Of a stretch of 64,000 bases of DNA, positions 53,175-63,281 are shown one piece after another. The translations under genes and the position numbers were made by a program. The stretch covers positions 53,032 through 117,031 of the forward strand of contig NZ_JABWGV010000005.1 in the NCBI RefSeq assembly GCF_013370205.1, read 5' to 3'. The DNA is from Qipengyuania atrilutea. GTDB lineage: Bacteria > Pseudomonadota > Alphaproteobacteria > Sphingomonadales > Sphingomonadaceae. Within the stretch, counting starts at the first letter, position 1. The number at the start of each line of letters is the position of its first letter. Below the pieces are notes generated by a model. The model was given only the letters and a program-made list of their open reading frames with translations, did no database searches and was not told the DNA's origin.

Positions 53175-53218
53175 CCGCGAAGGTAAGGCAGAAATCGGCG
53201 GTGTAGGAAAGAACCCGC

Positions 53219-53842
53219 TCAGGCCGTGCGGAGCTGCGGTGCGGCTTCGGCAATGACGCGCACGGCGCTGCGCAGGAATATCAGCGCCATCAACCCGCCG
53301 ATCACGATATCGGGCCACGGCGAGGCGAGCCACCAGACGAGGGCCGCCGCTAGCAGCACGCCGCAATTGTTGATCACGTCGTTACGCGAACATTCCCACG
53401 TGCTCGCCATGTTCACGTCCTGGCGGCGGAAGCGGGTGAGGAGCACGAGGCACACGGCGTTCGCCGCCAGCGCCAGCCCGCCGAAGGTGACCATGAGGGT
53501 GGAGGAGGGCGGCACCCCGCTGCCGATCTTGAGAGCGACATTGACGGCGATCCCGACGCCGAGAGCGAGGATCACCACGCCCTTCAGCATCGCCGCCCCG
53601 GCTTTCCACCGGTCGGACCGCGCGAGCGCGAAGAGGCTGACCGCATAGACCACCGCGTCGCCCAGCATGTCGCTCGCATCGGCCATCAGCGCAGTGGACC
53701 CGGCGATGACCCCCGCTCCGAATTCGAGCGCGAACATGACCGCGTTGATCGCGAGCACGATGAGGAGCACGCGGCGCTGGTCGCGCTGACGGGCGAGCGT
53801 TTCGAGCGTCGAGGACTTGGCGGAGCAGCAGTCGGCGGCCAT
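53219..53842 (-). CDS. CDF-family cation transporter
   Basis: Protein of 207 residues with about six membrane segments (LLIVLAINAVMFALEFGAGVIA, LMADASDMLGDAVVYAVSLFAL, VVILALGVGIAVNVAL, STLMVTFGGLALAANAVCLVLL, VINNCGVLLAAALVWWL, IVIGGLMALIFL). Metal-site residues are in DASDMLGD and CSRNDVIN. The short form lacks the long cytoplasmic C-domain and has an N-terminal CCS motif. Members export Zn, Co, Fe or Ni. The metal cannot be told here. Confidence 0.88.
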   Translation of the reverse strand: MAADCCSAKSSTLETLARQRDQRRVLLIVLAINAVMFALEFGAGVIAGSTALMADASDMLGDAVVYAVSLFALARSDRWKAGAAMLKGVVILALGVGIAVNVALKIGSGVPPSSTLMVTFGGLALAANAVCLVLLTRFRRQDVNMASTWECSRNDVINNCGVLLAAALVWWLASPWPDIVIGGLMALIFLRSAVRVIAEAAPQLRTA

Positions 53843-54010
53843 GACGGCTATGTGGCGCGGCGGCGGGCGGAGCGCAACCGCTGTTCGCAGCCGCCCCGCA
53901 ATCCGCAGTAACCCACTATCCTGCCAGCGAAATAGTGATAAAACGGCGCCGGGAAAACTGGCCGGGGGGCTTCAGTAATTCATACGCGCGAGACTTTTTA
54001 GGGGAATTGG

Positions 54011-54493
54011 ATGCCGGAAGCGATCATTGTGGACTGGTACGGGCCTTACAAGTCCAAAGACGATTTGAAGCTTGAAGCGAAGGAATGGGAGGACGGTACC
54101 TGCACGTTGTACATGGGCGTACAATCGCATGGCCGGGTCGGCTACATCGGTATGACCGAAGGTCCGCGTACGCGCTTCGACAATCATGAGAAGCTCGCCA
54201 ACGCCGACAACCGAACATTCTACATCGGCGAAATTGCAACGCGCGGGACGAGCGGCCGGCGGAAGAAGAAGCACCGCACTGACCATGCAGCAGCGGAACA
54301 TGCGCTTGTCGCCTATTTGCAACCGCCATTGAACAACCAGTTGATGAAACGCGATCTAGAAGATTGCTGTGTCGTATTTTCGCGATTTTTCAGCAAAGAT
54401 GACTACGAAACACCGGTCGACGTACTTCCGAAATTTCCGCGTATCATTGCCTATGACAGCTATCGCGAAGAATTCGTGGCTGGATGGCAGTAG
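54011..54493 (+). CDS. GIY-YIG-like nuclease-fold protein
   Basis: Protein of 160 residues. The segment TLYMGVQSHGRVGYIGMTEGPRTRFDNHEKLANAD (about 31-65) follows the GIY-YIG layout: first strand Tyr, YIG, the Arg of the helix and a His; a later Glu in AAAEHALVAYLQPPLN (about 92-108) fits the metal-binding Glu and N. The middle is rich in basic residues (GRRKKKHR). It is not one of the well-known members (UvrC, SLX1, Hpy188I) but the fold call is fair. The codon use and modest GC, with neighbours of remnant type, suggest transfer. Confidence 0.6.
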   Translation: MPEAIIVDWYGPYKSKDDLKLEAKEWEDGTCTLYMGVQSHGRVGYIGMTEGPRTRFDNHEKLANADNRTFYIGEIATRGTSGRRKKKHRTDHAAAEHALVAYLQPPLNNQLMKRDLEDCCVVFSRFFSKDDYETPVDVLPKFPRIIAYDSYREEFVAGWQ

Positions 54494-54494
54494 A

Positions 54495-54629
54495 AGCGCC
54501 GCCGCGCGCAACACGGTGAAGAAGGAAGCACTACGCCGAGCGGGAATAGCCTACCACGAGATCGTCGCAGGCCAAACCACGCCAAGCGAACTCAGGGCGC
54601 TGGTGGAGCGTTTGGTGGGGGTGGGCTAG
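54495..54629 (+). pseudogene. 3' remnant of a DUF2726-like gene
   Basis: The frame RSAAARNTVKKEALRRAGIAYHEIVAGQTTPSELRALVERLVG, starting at the end of the GIY-YIG-like gene and in another frame, looks like the C-terminal part of DUF2726-type proteins (KKEALRRAGI.Y.E...T..ELR.LV). The N-terminal part is missing, so this is a truncated relic or a fortuitous frame. Confidence 0.35.
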
Positions 54630-54941
54630 GTGGGGCGGCTTCGGTAAGCGCTAACCTGAGACAACGAAATCATTCTGAGTCATGGTTATGTATCGATCGA
54701 ACTTCACCAATGCAAAAAGCTCGACTAGATCAAACTTATGGATCAAAATGCGGCTCATCGATTAATTTATTTCAAAATCAGTGACAAGATCTTTGTGCTG
54801 ATCTTGGCAGAATTGCCCGCCTCACTGATTTTACTGTTAATTCAATTTTAGTGAACATTTAAGTGTTGGCCCCTAACTGAATATTTGCTTCACTGTCGGC
54901 AACGTTTCAGCACCACAGAAACGTGTTTTCTGGGGTTTTGG
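54630..54941. other. AT-rich intergenic region with hairpin
   Basis: 312 bases without a gene, clearly richer in A/T than the surroundings. It contains the hairpin at 54774-54832 and a shorter one near 54914 (CAGAAA...TTTCTG). I see no coding frame worth naming. Confidence 0.6.
54774..54832 (+). other. large composite hairpin
   Basis: AAAATCAGTGA (54774-54784) pairs perfectly with TCACTGATTTT (54822-54832). Directly inside, CAAGATC (54785-54791) pairs with GATCTTG (54800-54806). A 15-base unpaired stretch is left on the 3' side. It may end transcripts of the DUF4062 gene or be an RNA element. Confidence 0.5.
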
Positions 54942-56129
54942 CTAGCTTTGGGAGTTAAGTTCCGAACACACCTTTACAAGCCTATCACGAAAGTCCCTTA
55001 ACTTCTTACGTAACTGCTTATGTACGGTTACTACCCCGGACCGTGCTCGGTTAAAGCCTTTCTCGATGCGCGGCAAACCTTCCATCACGTCAATATACTG
55101 CGTAAGCAACCCATCCGCCTCATCAACACTACCCCGCAACCCATTGAGTTGTTCGGTCAAATGTTCAATTTGGTCGCGGTTCATGTCAAAACCGTGCGAA
55201 ATTGTGGCAATGCCGCTCATGCTACGGTACATGCCTTCTAGGTTATCTTCGATCAGTGCGATTTTGTTTTTGCCGAAATTGGCAAAGTCGCTGAGAGCTG
55301 AGGTTACTAATTCCACTTCGTTCCGTAAGGCTTCACGGTCCGGCTGACCAAATTGACTCAGACCGTTCATCTTCGAAGTAGCCTGCTGCACTACTTCGTT
55401 CATAATGTAAAATTGGTTGCCCCATTGGCTTAGTTCGCTAACAAAAAGCGAAGCATATTCCGTAAGTTCGTCTTCAAGATCGAGAAGGCCGGCGTCTGGG
55501 TCAAGCTCTGTGTCTGCGGATGGCTCCTCATCTCCACTCGTCAAATCGGGATCAATTTGTATTGGACCACCCTTATTATCTAGCGTAGATTTTGTAGCAT
55601 ATCGCTCTTTCTCAGTTGCTATGCGGTCAAATAGCGTAGTCAGTGTCGATACCAGTTCACGCTCATCTGAATATTGCCGGTAAAAAGCTCCATTTTCCCG
55701 CAGCGATTTTTGGAACTCCCTCACTTTCGCAATTTGTTCAGGATCGATCTGATCGAACGGTAAGTCTGATTTTCTGAAAAGAAACGATATTCGAAGCGCA
55801 TCACCAGCAATTTTCCGCGCAAGCGCACGCTCAAATTCTTCTTCGGTCCCGGAATTTGCATTCAGTGTTGGTGTGCCAAAACGTCCCCACATTAGTCCAA
55901 GAAAAACATCGTAATCATCGCCAACTTCCACATTGATAACATTTTGCGATGATTCAGCGATATCGGGACTTACTAAATCTTCCCATGTCATCGCGGTCAG
56001 AAAGCACCCGCGGTCCCGGGCGTTACGTTGGTTCCACGACTGGATTTCATCCAATACGAGTCTTCTGTCTTCGGACACATCGCCAGGCGACGAAACGAAT
56101 ATAGTGATAACTTGCGAATGGAACGCCAA
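54942..56129 (-). CDS. DUF4062-domain protein
   Basis: Protein of 395 residues. Residues about 7-150 match DUF4062: VITIFVSSPGDVSEDRRLVLDEIQSWN, WEDLVSPDIAESSQNVINVEVGDDYDVFLGLMWGRFGTPT, SGTEEEFERALA, SFLFRKSD. The fold is TIR/STIR-like and is often the N-terminus of NTPase proteins in defence islands. Residues about 210-395 are long acidic helices (SELSQWGNQFYIMNEVVQQATSK, IEHLTEQLNGLRGSVDEADGLLTQYIDV), probably coiled coils. There is no ATPase, nuclease or protease domain, so the protein is either a stand-alone sensor/effector or part of a missing system. AT-rich flanks suggest acquisition. Confidence 0.75.
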   Translation of the reverse strand: MAFHSQVITIFVSSPGDVSEDRRLVLDEIQSWNQRNARDRGCFLTAMTWEDLVSPDIAESSQNVINVEVGDDYDVFLGLMWGRFGTPTLNANSGTEEEFERALARKIAGDALRISFLFRKSDLPFDQIDPEQIAKVREFQKSLRENGAFYRQYSDERELVSTLTTLFDRIATEKERYATKSTLDNKGGPIQIDPDLTSGDEEPSADTELDPDAGLLDLEDELTEYASLFVSELSQWGNQFYIMNEVVQQATSKMNGLSQFGQPDREALRNEVELVTSALSDFANFGKNKIALIEDNLEGMYRSMSGIATISHGFDMNRDQIEHLTEQLNGLRGSVDEADGLLTQYIDVMEGLPRIEKGFNRARSGVVTVHKQLRKKLRDFRDRLVKVCSELNSQS

Positions 56130-56304
56130 ATCACATACTCCAGAAAACTCGGATCATAGACTGCACTTCAGGCGAAAGATGTCACAGAGCTATTTTCTCC
56201 CAATGAAACTTGACCATCTTATCCATAAGCTAATGCGCGCATCCACTTCATCACAGAGGCGTTAAGCTTAATTTCGGTAGCTGTGAAGGCACGCGTCTTC
56301 TGCA

Positions 56305-56757
56305 TTAAGCCATCCCCGCCAGCACCGTCGCCAACCCTAGCCCTATCGACAGCGGCCAACGCAGGCTCATCCACCAGGGCGGGGCGAGGTGGCTGAGGCT
56401 TCGGTCCACCAGCGGGCTTGCGAGGATGCATACTCCCAAAAGCACCAGCGAGGGGCCGGGCCAGTCGTAGCCGAACACCCACGGGGCGTAGGCGGCGAAG
56501 GCGATCAGGCTGGGCGCGACTGCCGCGATCCAGATCCACGGCCGCACGCGCCGCGCATCGCCGCCTGATCCGCGGGCGGCAAGGCCCCACCACATCCCTC
56601 CCAGAAAGGTGAAGATCAGCGCGCCGTAGCCGAACGCGAGCGCCAGCGCGGCGTAGCGCCAGCTTTCCGGGCCCAGCGCCAGCACGCCGAGCAGCGCCCA
56701 TTGCGGCAGCAGTCCGGCAAGGCCGAGCCACCGCGGCCAGGCGGGGACGGTGCTCAA
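56305..56757 (-). CDS. DUF3429 membrane protein
   Basis: Protein of 150 residues with four or five membrane segments: WLGLAGLLPQWALLGVLAL, YAALALAFGYGALIFTFLGGMWWGL, WIWIAAVAPSLIAFAAYAPW, PSLVLLGVCILA and LRWPLSIGLGLATVLAGM. FGYGALIFTFLGGMWWGL is the DUF3429 mark. The function is unknown. It lies 33 bases after thiC on the same strand and could be read through from it. Confidence 0.85.
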   Translation of the reverse strand: MSTVPAWPRWLGLAGLLPQWALLGVLALGPESWRYAALALAFGYGALIFTFLGGMWWGLAARGSGGDARRVRPWIWIAAVAPSLIAFAAYAPWVFGYDWPGPSLVLLGVCILASPLVDRSLSHLAPPWWMSLRWPLSIGLGLATVLAGMA

Positions 56758-56790
56758 CCGCGCGCGCCTTCCCGCCGCCCGGCCAGCAGG

Positions 56791-58828
<2,038 letters not shown>

Positions 58829-59453
58829 TAGCGCGGATCGATGCGGGTAGCAAACGGGAAGCGTGGGCGGGTAAGTCGCTAAGGTTCAAACAAACAGCCA
58901 ATTCCCTTCGGAGTATTTCAGCGAACGGGGGTCGTATGGTGGTGGCAATTTTTGTCATTTCTTGGGGGGCGATAGTGCTCGATCCCTTTTTAAGGGACGT
59001 GCACATGAATCATTTCAAAACTCGTAAAGCGCTTAAAACGACTAGTGCGGCCGCGGTCGCGATGGCGGCAGGAACAGTTTTCGCAACACCGGCGTTCGCT
59101 GACACTACACCCGATTGCAACGCTGACACTGGGCCTGATGGGCTGATCGGTACGGCGGATGACGGGCTCGAATGCGGTGTCGGAGCTTCGGCGACCGGGA
59201 GTGAGTCGCTGGTCGTTGGATCAGGTTCTCACGCTAGCGGAGTAGGAACGCTGGCGATTGGCAATGGAACTTCGGCTGATGGCTTTTATAATATTGTAAT
59301 CGGAAACGACCCGCAGGCAGGATTCAACGCTCAAGGTTCTGTGGCGATAGGTGTCGGCGCTATAACTTCACAAACACGGTCTGTCGCAATCGGCGGTAGC
59401 GTTTTGAGCGAAGATACCGCCGCCAAGGCTTTAGGCGATAGCTCGATCGCCAT

Positions 59454-59587
59454 CGGCGGGTCGAGTTATACCGATGCGGACGCTACGTTAGGCATTGCAA
59501 TCGGCAATAGGGCGAGCATTCGGCGGGTCGAGTTATACCGATGCGGACGCTACGTTAGGCATTGCAATCGGCAATAGGGCAAGCATA
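59454..59587. repeat. 67-bp tandem duplication in the adhesin gene
   Basis: Copy 1 is 59454-59520, copy 2 59521-59587, identical apart from two bases near their ends. 67 is not a multiple of three, so the second copy is read one frame off. One extra T at the junction (AGCATTCGG against CCATCGG) would account for the shift; a 66-bp unit would be 22 codons. Confidence 0.9.
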
Positions 59588-60583
59588 CAGAACGGATCTA
59601 GCTTCTCGGTCGCCGTAGGGCCGGGCGCCAGCGTAGATGGCGCTTGGAGCGCCGTTGCCATCGGCGGGGCCCCAGTGGTGAACGAAAGCAGAACTGTTTC
59701 GTTCGGTTCAGAAAGTCATACGGGACGGCTGGTTAATATAACTGCCGGAGTGAATGGAACGCACGCAGTCAATTTGGACCAGCTGCGTGCTGCGATGAGT
59801 GAGGCCGGATCTCCATATTTAGCCGTAAATTCGAGCTCTCTAACAAGCGGTTCCCCAGTTGCGGCTGACTCCGATGCAATTGCGCTAGGTCATCGTGCTA
59901 CTGCGGGGTCAATAGGGTCAATTGCTTTGGGAAGCGAGGCAACTGCCAGTTCAGTATCAGATGTCGCGATCGGATTTCTTAGCAGAGCAAGCGGCGGCGC
60001 TGCGGTCGCGCTTGGCGGGGAGTCATTGGCAACCGGCTTGAACGCTACGGCGGTTGGGTACGGAAGCAGGGTGACTGCCGAACTCGGCGCTGCGCTCGGA
60101 TTATATGCCAATGCAAGTGGTTTAAGTTCGCTGGCACTCGGTTCGAATTCGGCCGCGTCGTTTGAGAACTCGGTCGCTCTAGGTAATGGTTCGCAGACCT
60201 CACGTCCAAATAGCGTGTCGGTTGGAAACAATGATTTCGGTAGAAATCGGCAGATAACAAATGTCGCTGCGTGAACCGAAGATCATGATGCTGTAAATCT
60301 TGGGCAACTAAACGCCGCCGTCGAAGGTATTGGCGGTACTTTGGGTTTCGTAACCAACATCGTCGGAAGCGCTCCTACAGCCTTTGGCTCCTCCATCGCG
60401 GCAGGAGACTCGGCGCAATCAATGGGTTCGTCGGAAATAGCGATTGGTGCTTACGCGTATAGTGAGGGGTCATTTTCTAATGCCGTCGGTGCTTTCGCAA
60501 GCGCTTATGGCACAAGATCAAATGCTTTCGGTGTAAGCGCTATCGCTTCGGCTGAACAAGCGAACGCGATAGGCTCGGGCGCG

Positions 60584-60591
60584 CAAGCAAG
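60584..60591. repeat. target-site duplication, left (CAAGCAAG)
   Basis: CAAGCAAG occurs directly beside the left end of the IS element and again at 63783-63790 beside the right end. The 8-bp length is that known for the IS1595 family. Confidence 0.9.
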
Positions 60592-60592
60592 C

Positions 60593-60616
60593 GGCATTAT
60601 GTAGCAAACGCACCAA
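60593..60616. repeat. left terminal inverted repeat of the IS
   Basis: The first 24 bases inside the left end are an exact reverse complement of 63758-63781. Confidence 0.95.
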
Positions 60617-60699
60617 TCCGATTACAGACAGATGGCCAGTGATGGCGGCTGTAATCATTGGGGATGCACAGCGCCTTTCGACTCCACAGAGTGAGGGGA

Positions 60700-61152
60700 A
60701 TGGGGCAAACAGTGCTCATGGGGCTTTTCTGGCAATATATAGGGCAAGTTCTTGCCTTCACCTTTCGAGGGTCTGTTCGCCAGACAGACAGTTGGCAAAT
60801 TGTGGCAGGGGGAACAGCCCTGCCTTCTCTCGCCCTTGGTGCGATCTACGGCTTGCTGGGGCGAGATATGCCTACAATTGAGCAAGCCGAATGGGCTACA
60901 TATTTTGGCTACGGCTTAATTACTTGGTTAGCGATCCGCTTTCTCATCGCTCCATTCTTCATCTGGAAAGAACAGCACGAAGAGACCGCAAAACTTCGCT
61001 TAGAGCTATCAAAACCAGAACAGATGATTATGCAGCGTCTTGCTACTCACAGGGCGAAAGCACGTGCTAAACTTGCGGCTGAACTGGAAGATTTTCAGAC
61101 ACACAGTTTTTTGAAGTCACTGAAGAGAATGAAAAAACCGCGGAGACACTGA
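60700..61152 (+). CDS. IS passenger: two-helix membrane protein
   Basis: Protein of 150 residues if started at ATG 60700 (MGQTVLMGLFWQYIGQVLAF); TTG 60658 and ATG 60664 are alternatives. Two hydrophobic stretches (IVAGGTALPSLALGAIYGLL and FGYGLITWLAIRFLIAPFFIW) precede a basic, helical, cytoplasmic tail (RLATHRAKARAKLAAELEDF...KSLKRMKKPRR). I do not recognise the family. It lies between the left inverted repeat and the transposase, with lower GC than the chromosome. Confidence 0.6.
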   Translation: MGQTVLMGLFWQYIGQVLAFTFRGSVRQTDSWQIVAGGTALPSLALGAIYGLLGRDMPTIEQAEWATYFGYGLITWLAIRFLIAPFFIWKEQHEETAKLRLELSKPEQMIMQRLATHRAKARAKLAAELEDFQTHSFLKSLKRMKKPRRH

Positions 61153-61163
61153 GCGCTAAGCAA

Positions 61164-61403
61164 ATGACCAAGATTAAGCGTTTGCAAGCTAGCGCCGGTT
61201 TATCAGACTCTTTTGAGAAGGGGCGAGGGCAACTACTAGCGCTTGTACATTGTGAAGCCCGCCTACCAAACGAGGACTTGGCTCTTAATAGAAAGTCAGA
61301 CGAAGTTTTAGAGCTATTGCAGCAATATCTTGTTGGGGATCTTACAGCCGAAGCTCTTGCACTCCAATTGCCGACAGACATTGAACCAAGAAAACGGCAG
61401 TAA
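61164..61403 (+). CDS. IS passenger: possible small protein
   Basis: Open frame of 79 codons 12 bases after the previous gene (MTKIKRLQASAGLSDSFEKGRGQLLALVH...). It looks helical and charged (NRKSDEVLELLQQYLVGDLTAEALALQL). Its 3' end overlaps the end of the DUF6471 gene on the other strand (61342-61403). No good ribosome binding site; family unknown. It may be real because it is placed directly after the upstream frame. Confidence 0.4.
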   Translation: MTKIKRLQASAGLSDSFEKGRGQLLALVHCEARLPNEDLALNRKSDEVLELLQQYLVGDLTAEALALQLPTDIEPRKRQ

Positions 61404-61569
61404 ACTTGCCGCGGCTAATCTTGTTTCTGATATTCGGCTCAGAGTCCATAACGCCTATGTCAGCCAGCTTTCCGGCCAGCTCGGCATAGGTCACGTTCTT
61501 ACGCTTCAACTCGACTTTCAGGAGGGTCTTTACCCGATCCTCCCATTCCTTTTCCGTCACGTTCGCCAA
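61342..61569 (-). CDS. IS passenger: DUF6471 protein
   Basis: Protein of 75 residues. TTG 61569 ((M)ANVTEKEWEDRVKTLLK) has AGGAGG about 5 bases upstream; GTG 61560 is the alternative. The sequence VKTLLKVELKRKNVTYAELAGKLADIGVMDSEPNIRNKISRGKFTAVFLVQCLSAIGV is the DUF6471 pattern, a small helical domain related in appearance to Cro/C1-type HTH proteins. It could be a regulator of the element; this is inference. It is divergent from the transposase gene. Confidence 0.8.
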   Translation of the reverse strand: MANVTEKEWEDRVKTLLKVELKRKNVTYAELAGKLADIGVMDSEPNIRNKISRGKFTAVFLVQCLSAIGVQELRL

Positions 61570-61672
61570 GCCGCCTCCTAAGTGATAAATATCACCATAC
61601 GCGATGCATTGGCACTTTACAAGACGACGTATTGCCACTATATACGATGCATAGGCAACGGATATAGTTACA

Positions 61673-62626
61673 ATGGCACAGCATTTTCTCCTTTCAGCAA
61701 AAGCCCGCACTCTCTCGCTCGCGAAGGTATTTCGCATGGGCGAAGATGCCGCTTACGGTCTGTTCTGCGAAATGCGTTGGCCGGAAACTGATGGTGAGGC
61801 AGTTTGCCCCCGTTGCGGTTGCACCGACAGCTATTTCCTCAAGAGCCGCCGCAAGTACAAGTGCGTTGCCTGCTACCACCAGTTCTCGGTTACGAGCGGC
61901 ACTATCTTTGCCTCGCGCAAGCTGTCGTTCACCGATCTGCTGGCTGCGATCGTTATCTTCGTGAACGGAGCCAAGGGCATCAGCGCCCTACAGGCAAGCC
62001 GCGATCTGGACGTTCAGTACAAAACCGCTTTTGTGCTGTTCCACAAGCTGCGCGAAGCGATGGCCCAGGAATTTGCAGACGTGAAGCTGAACGGCACTGT
62101 CGAGATCGACGGGGCTTACTTCGGCGGATACGTGAAGCCAGAAAACAAGAAAGCAGACCGTAAGGACCGCCGCCTGTCCTTTAACCGTTCGGGCAAGCGC
62201 CAGTGTGTTGTCATTATGCGCGAACGCCGCGGTTGCTCGCTGCCGTTCATCGTAGCCAATGAAGGGGATGCCGTTCCGTTCGTTCGCGACCACGTAGGTA
62301 CTCTCGCCACCATCCACGCCGACGAAGGCACTGGCTGGGATGCGCTATACGCCGGTTGGGATACCCGCCGCGTGAACCACTCGGTTCAGTTCATGGACAG
62401 GGGCGTTTGCACCAATCAGGCCGAAAGCTATTTCAGCCGCCTGCGCCGCATGGAAATCGGGACGCACCACCATATCGCAGGCCGTTACCTGAACGCCTAT
62501 GCCGGTGAAGCTGCATGGCGCGAAGATCACCGCCGCGTGGACAACGGATCGCAGGCCATGACGCTTACCGGCGCTGCAATGGAAGCAAAGGTAAGCCGCC
62601 TGTGGAAAGGCTACTGGCAGCGCTAA
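61673..62626 (+). CDS. IS1595-family (ISXO2-like) transposase
   Basis: Protein of 317 residues. N-terminal zinc ribbon with CPRCGCTDSYFLKSRRKYKCVACYHQFSVTSGTIF (about 46-80), then a DDE-type ISXO2 domain: first Asp in GTVEIDGAYFGGYV, second in TIHADEGTGWDAL, and the final Asn/Glu region NQAESYFSRLRRMEIGTHHHI. It catalyses cut-and-insert of the element with 8-bp target duplication. The gene is complete, so the element may still move. The start MAQHFLLSAKARTLSLAKVF is usual for this subgroup in alphaproteobacteria. Confidence 0.96.
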   Translation: MAQHFLLSAKARTLSLAKVFRMGEDAAYGLFCEMRWPETDGEAVCPRCGCTDSYFLKSRRKYKCVACYHQFSVTSGTIFASRKLSFTDLLAAIVIFVNGAKGISALQASRDLDVQYKTAFVLFHKLREAMAQEFADVKLNGTVEIDGAYFGGYVKPENKKADRKDRRLSFNRSGKRQCVVIMRERRGCSLPFIVANEGDAVPFVRDHVGTLATIHADEGTGWDALYAGWDTRRVNHSVQFMDRGVCTNQAESYFSRLRRMEIGTHHHIAGRYLNAYAGEAAWREDHRRVDNGSQAMTLTGAAMEAKVSRLWKGYWQR

Positions 62627-62693
62627 TTGACCGTGCGGTGGAGAGGTACTATATTACCTCCTATGAAGCGCCTGCGATTAAAATTGATAATGT

Positions 62694-62723
62694 GGATGGG
62701 GCGCGTTTTGCGCGTCCCCATCC
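62694..62723. terminator. hairpin between convergent IS genes
   Basis: GGATGGGGCGCG (62694-62705) pairs with CGCGTCCCCATCC (62711-62723, one bulged T). It separates the transposase from the leftward Cas2-like gene. There is no T run, so it may act as a bidirectional pause or a rho-type site. Confidence 0.55.
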
Positions 62724-62736
62724 AAGTTCATAAATC

Positions 62737-63042
62737 CTATTTTTGAACGACGTTAGGCATTAACAATGCCAGCGTACTGGGCATGTTATTCACGCCCCTG
62801 AATACGCCATCGTCGCCGCTTACCTGCAAGACAAGCATTTTGTCACGAATATGACTAAACTGAGATAGTACATAAAGTCTGGTTTCGAAATCTGACAAAC
62901 TCTCGCCAGTCTTTACAAGAACGAACGAGGTTGTTTCTTCCCAGTGCATTTCACATGCGCGGATTTGCTTCATCAGCGACTGGTAGCGATCGTTGTACGA
63001 GGCATCATTTTTGATTTCAAAACTTACTGCATAGATAGGCAT
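62737..63042 (-). CDS. IS passenger: Cas2/SinR-like small protein
   Basis: Protein of 101 residues. The strand-helix-strand plan (YAVSFEIKNDASYNDRYQSLMKQIRACEMHWEETTSFVLVKTGESLSDFETRLYVLSQF, then DKMLVLQVSGDDGVFRGV) resembles the ferredoxin-like Cas2/VapD/SinR group, in which the first strand starts YLISYDL and a late strand reads LLVxxLxG...W/FRG. No Cas1, repeat array or other cas gene is near. Members outside CRISPR may be RNases or toxins, but I cannot assign a function. Confidence 0.55.
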   Translation of the reverse strand: MPIYAVSFEIKNDASYNDRYQSLMKQIRACEMHWEETTSFVLVKTGESLSDFETRLYVLSQFSHIRDKMLVLQVSGDDGVFRGVNNMPSTLALLMPNVVQK

Positions 63043-63089
63043 TGCAACGTTCCTTCAACTTGTCGCAACCGCCTTGACCTATGAGTGTA

Positions 63090-63108
63090 CAGGGGTACTG
63101 TACCCCTG
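63090..63108. other. perfect short hairpin in the IS
   Basis: CAGGGGTA-CTG-TACCCCTG, an 8-bp stem with a 3-base loop. It lies between the two leftward passenger genes, so it could stop transcripts of the upstream one. Confidence 0.5.
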
Positions 63109-63281
63109 CTTGTTAAAGCTCGGTCCACCACGACGGTTGCTGTTCAACCAAAGGTGGAATGAAACGGGGTCAGGCGCCACACCTGGCCCCAAATCATGTC
63201 AGCTAAGCACTAACCCTGAAAAAATGATTCGTTTCAAGCACATGCGCGCTTTAATTGGGGATTGCTGCGGCTTCGACTAAT

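Larger units (their letters stand above)
59005..60591 (+). pseudogene. YadA-like trimeric adhesin, 5' part (broken)
   Basis: Starts at ATG 59005 (MNHFKTRKALKT...) with AAGGGA 7 bases upstream; the following signal peptide ends at about VFATPAFA. The body is a run of YadA head repeats of the type S-x-AIG-x-x-A (SVAIGVGA, SIAIGGSS, AIALGHRAT, SVALGNGSQT), with YadA-stalk pieces (THAVNLDQLRAAM; RQITNVAA...DHDAVNLGQLNAAV). The frame is broken twice: a 67-bp duplication near 59520 shifts it by one base, and TGA 60272-60274 replaces the glycine codon expected in NVAAGT. At 60592 an IS element interrupts it. Trimeric autotransporters mediate attachment; this copy should be inactive. Confidence 0.85.

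Noticed and set aside
60272..60274. Selenocysteine or read-through at the in-frame TGA of the adhesin
   Set aside because: The site is a glycine in the family (NVAAGT), the gene has two more lesions, and no SECIS-like hairpin follows.
62737..63042. A functional CRISPR-Cas system (Cas2)
   Set aside because: No Cas1, effector or repeat array lies near, and the gene belongs to an IS element. Only the fold resemblance is retained.
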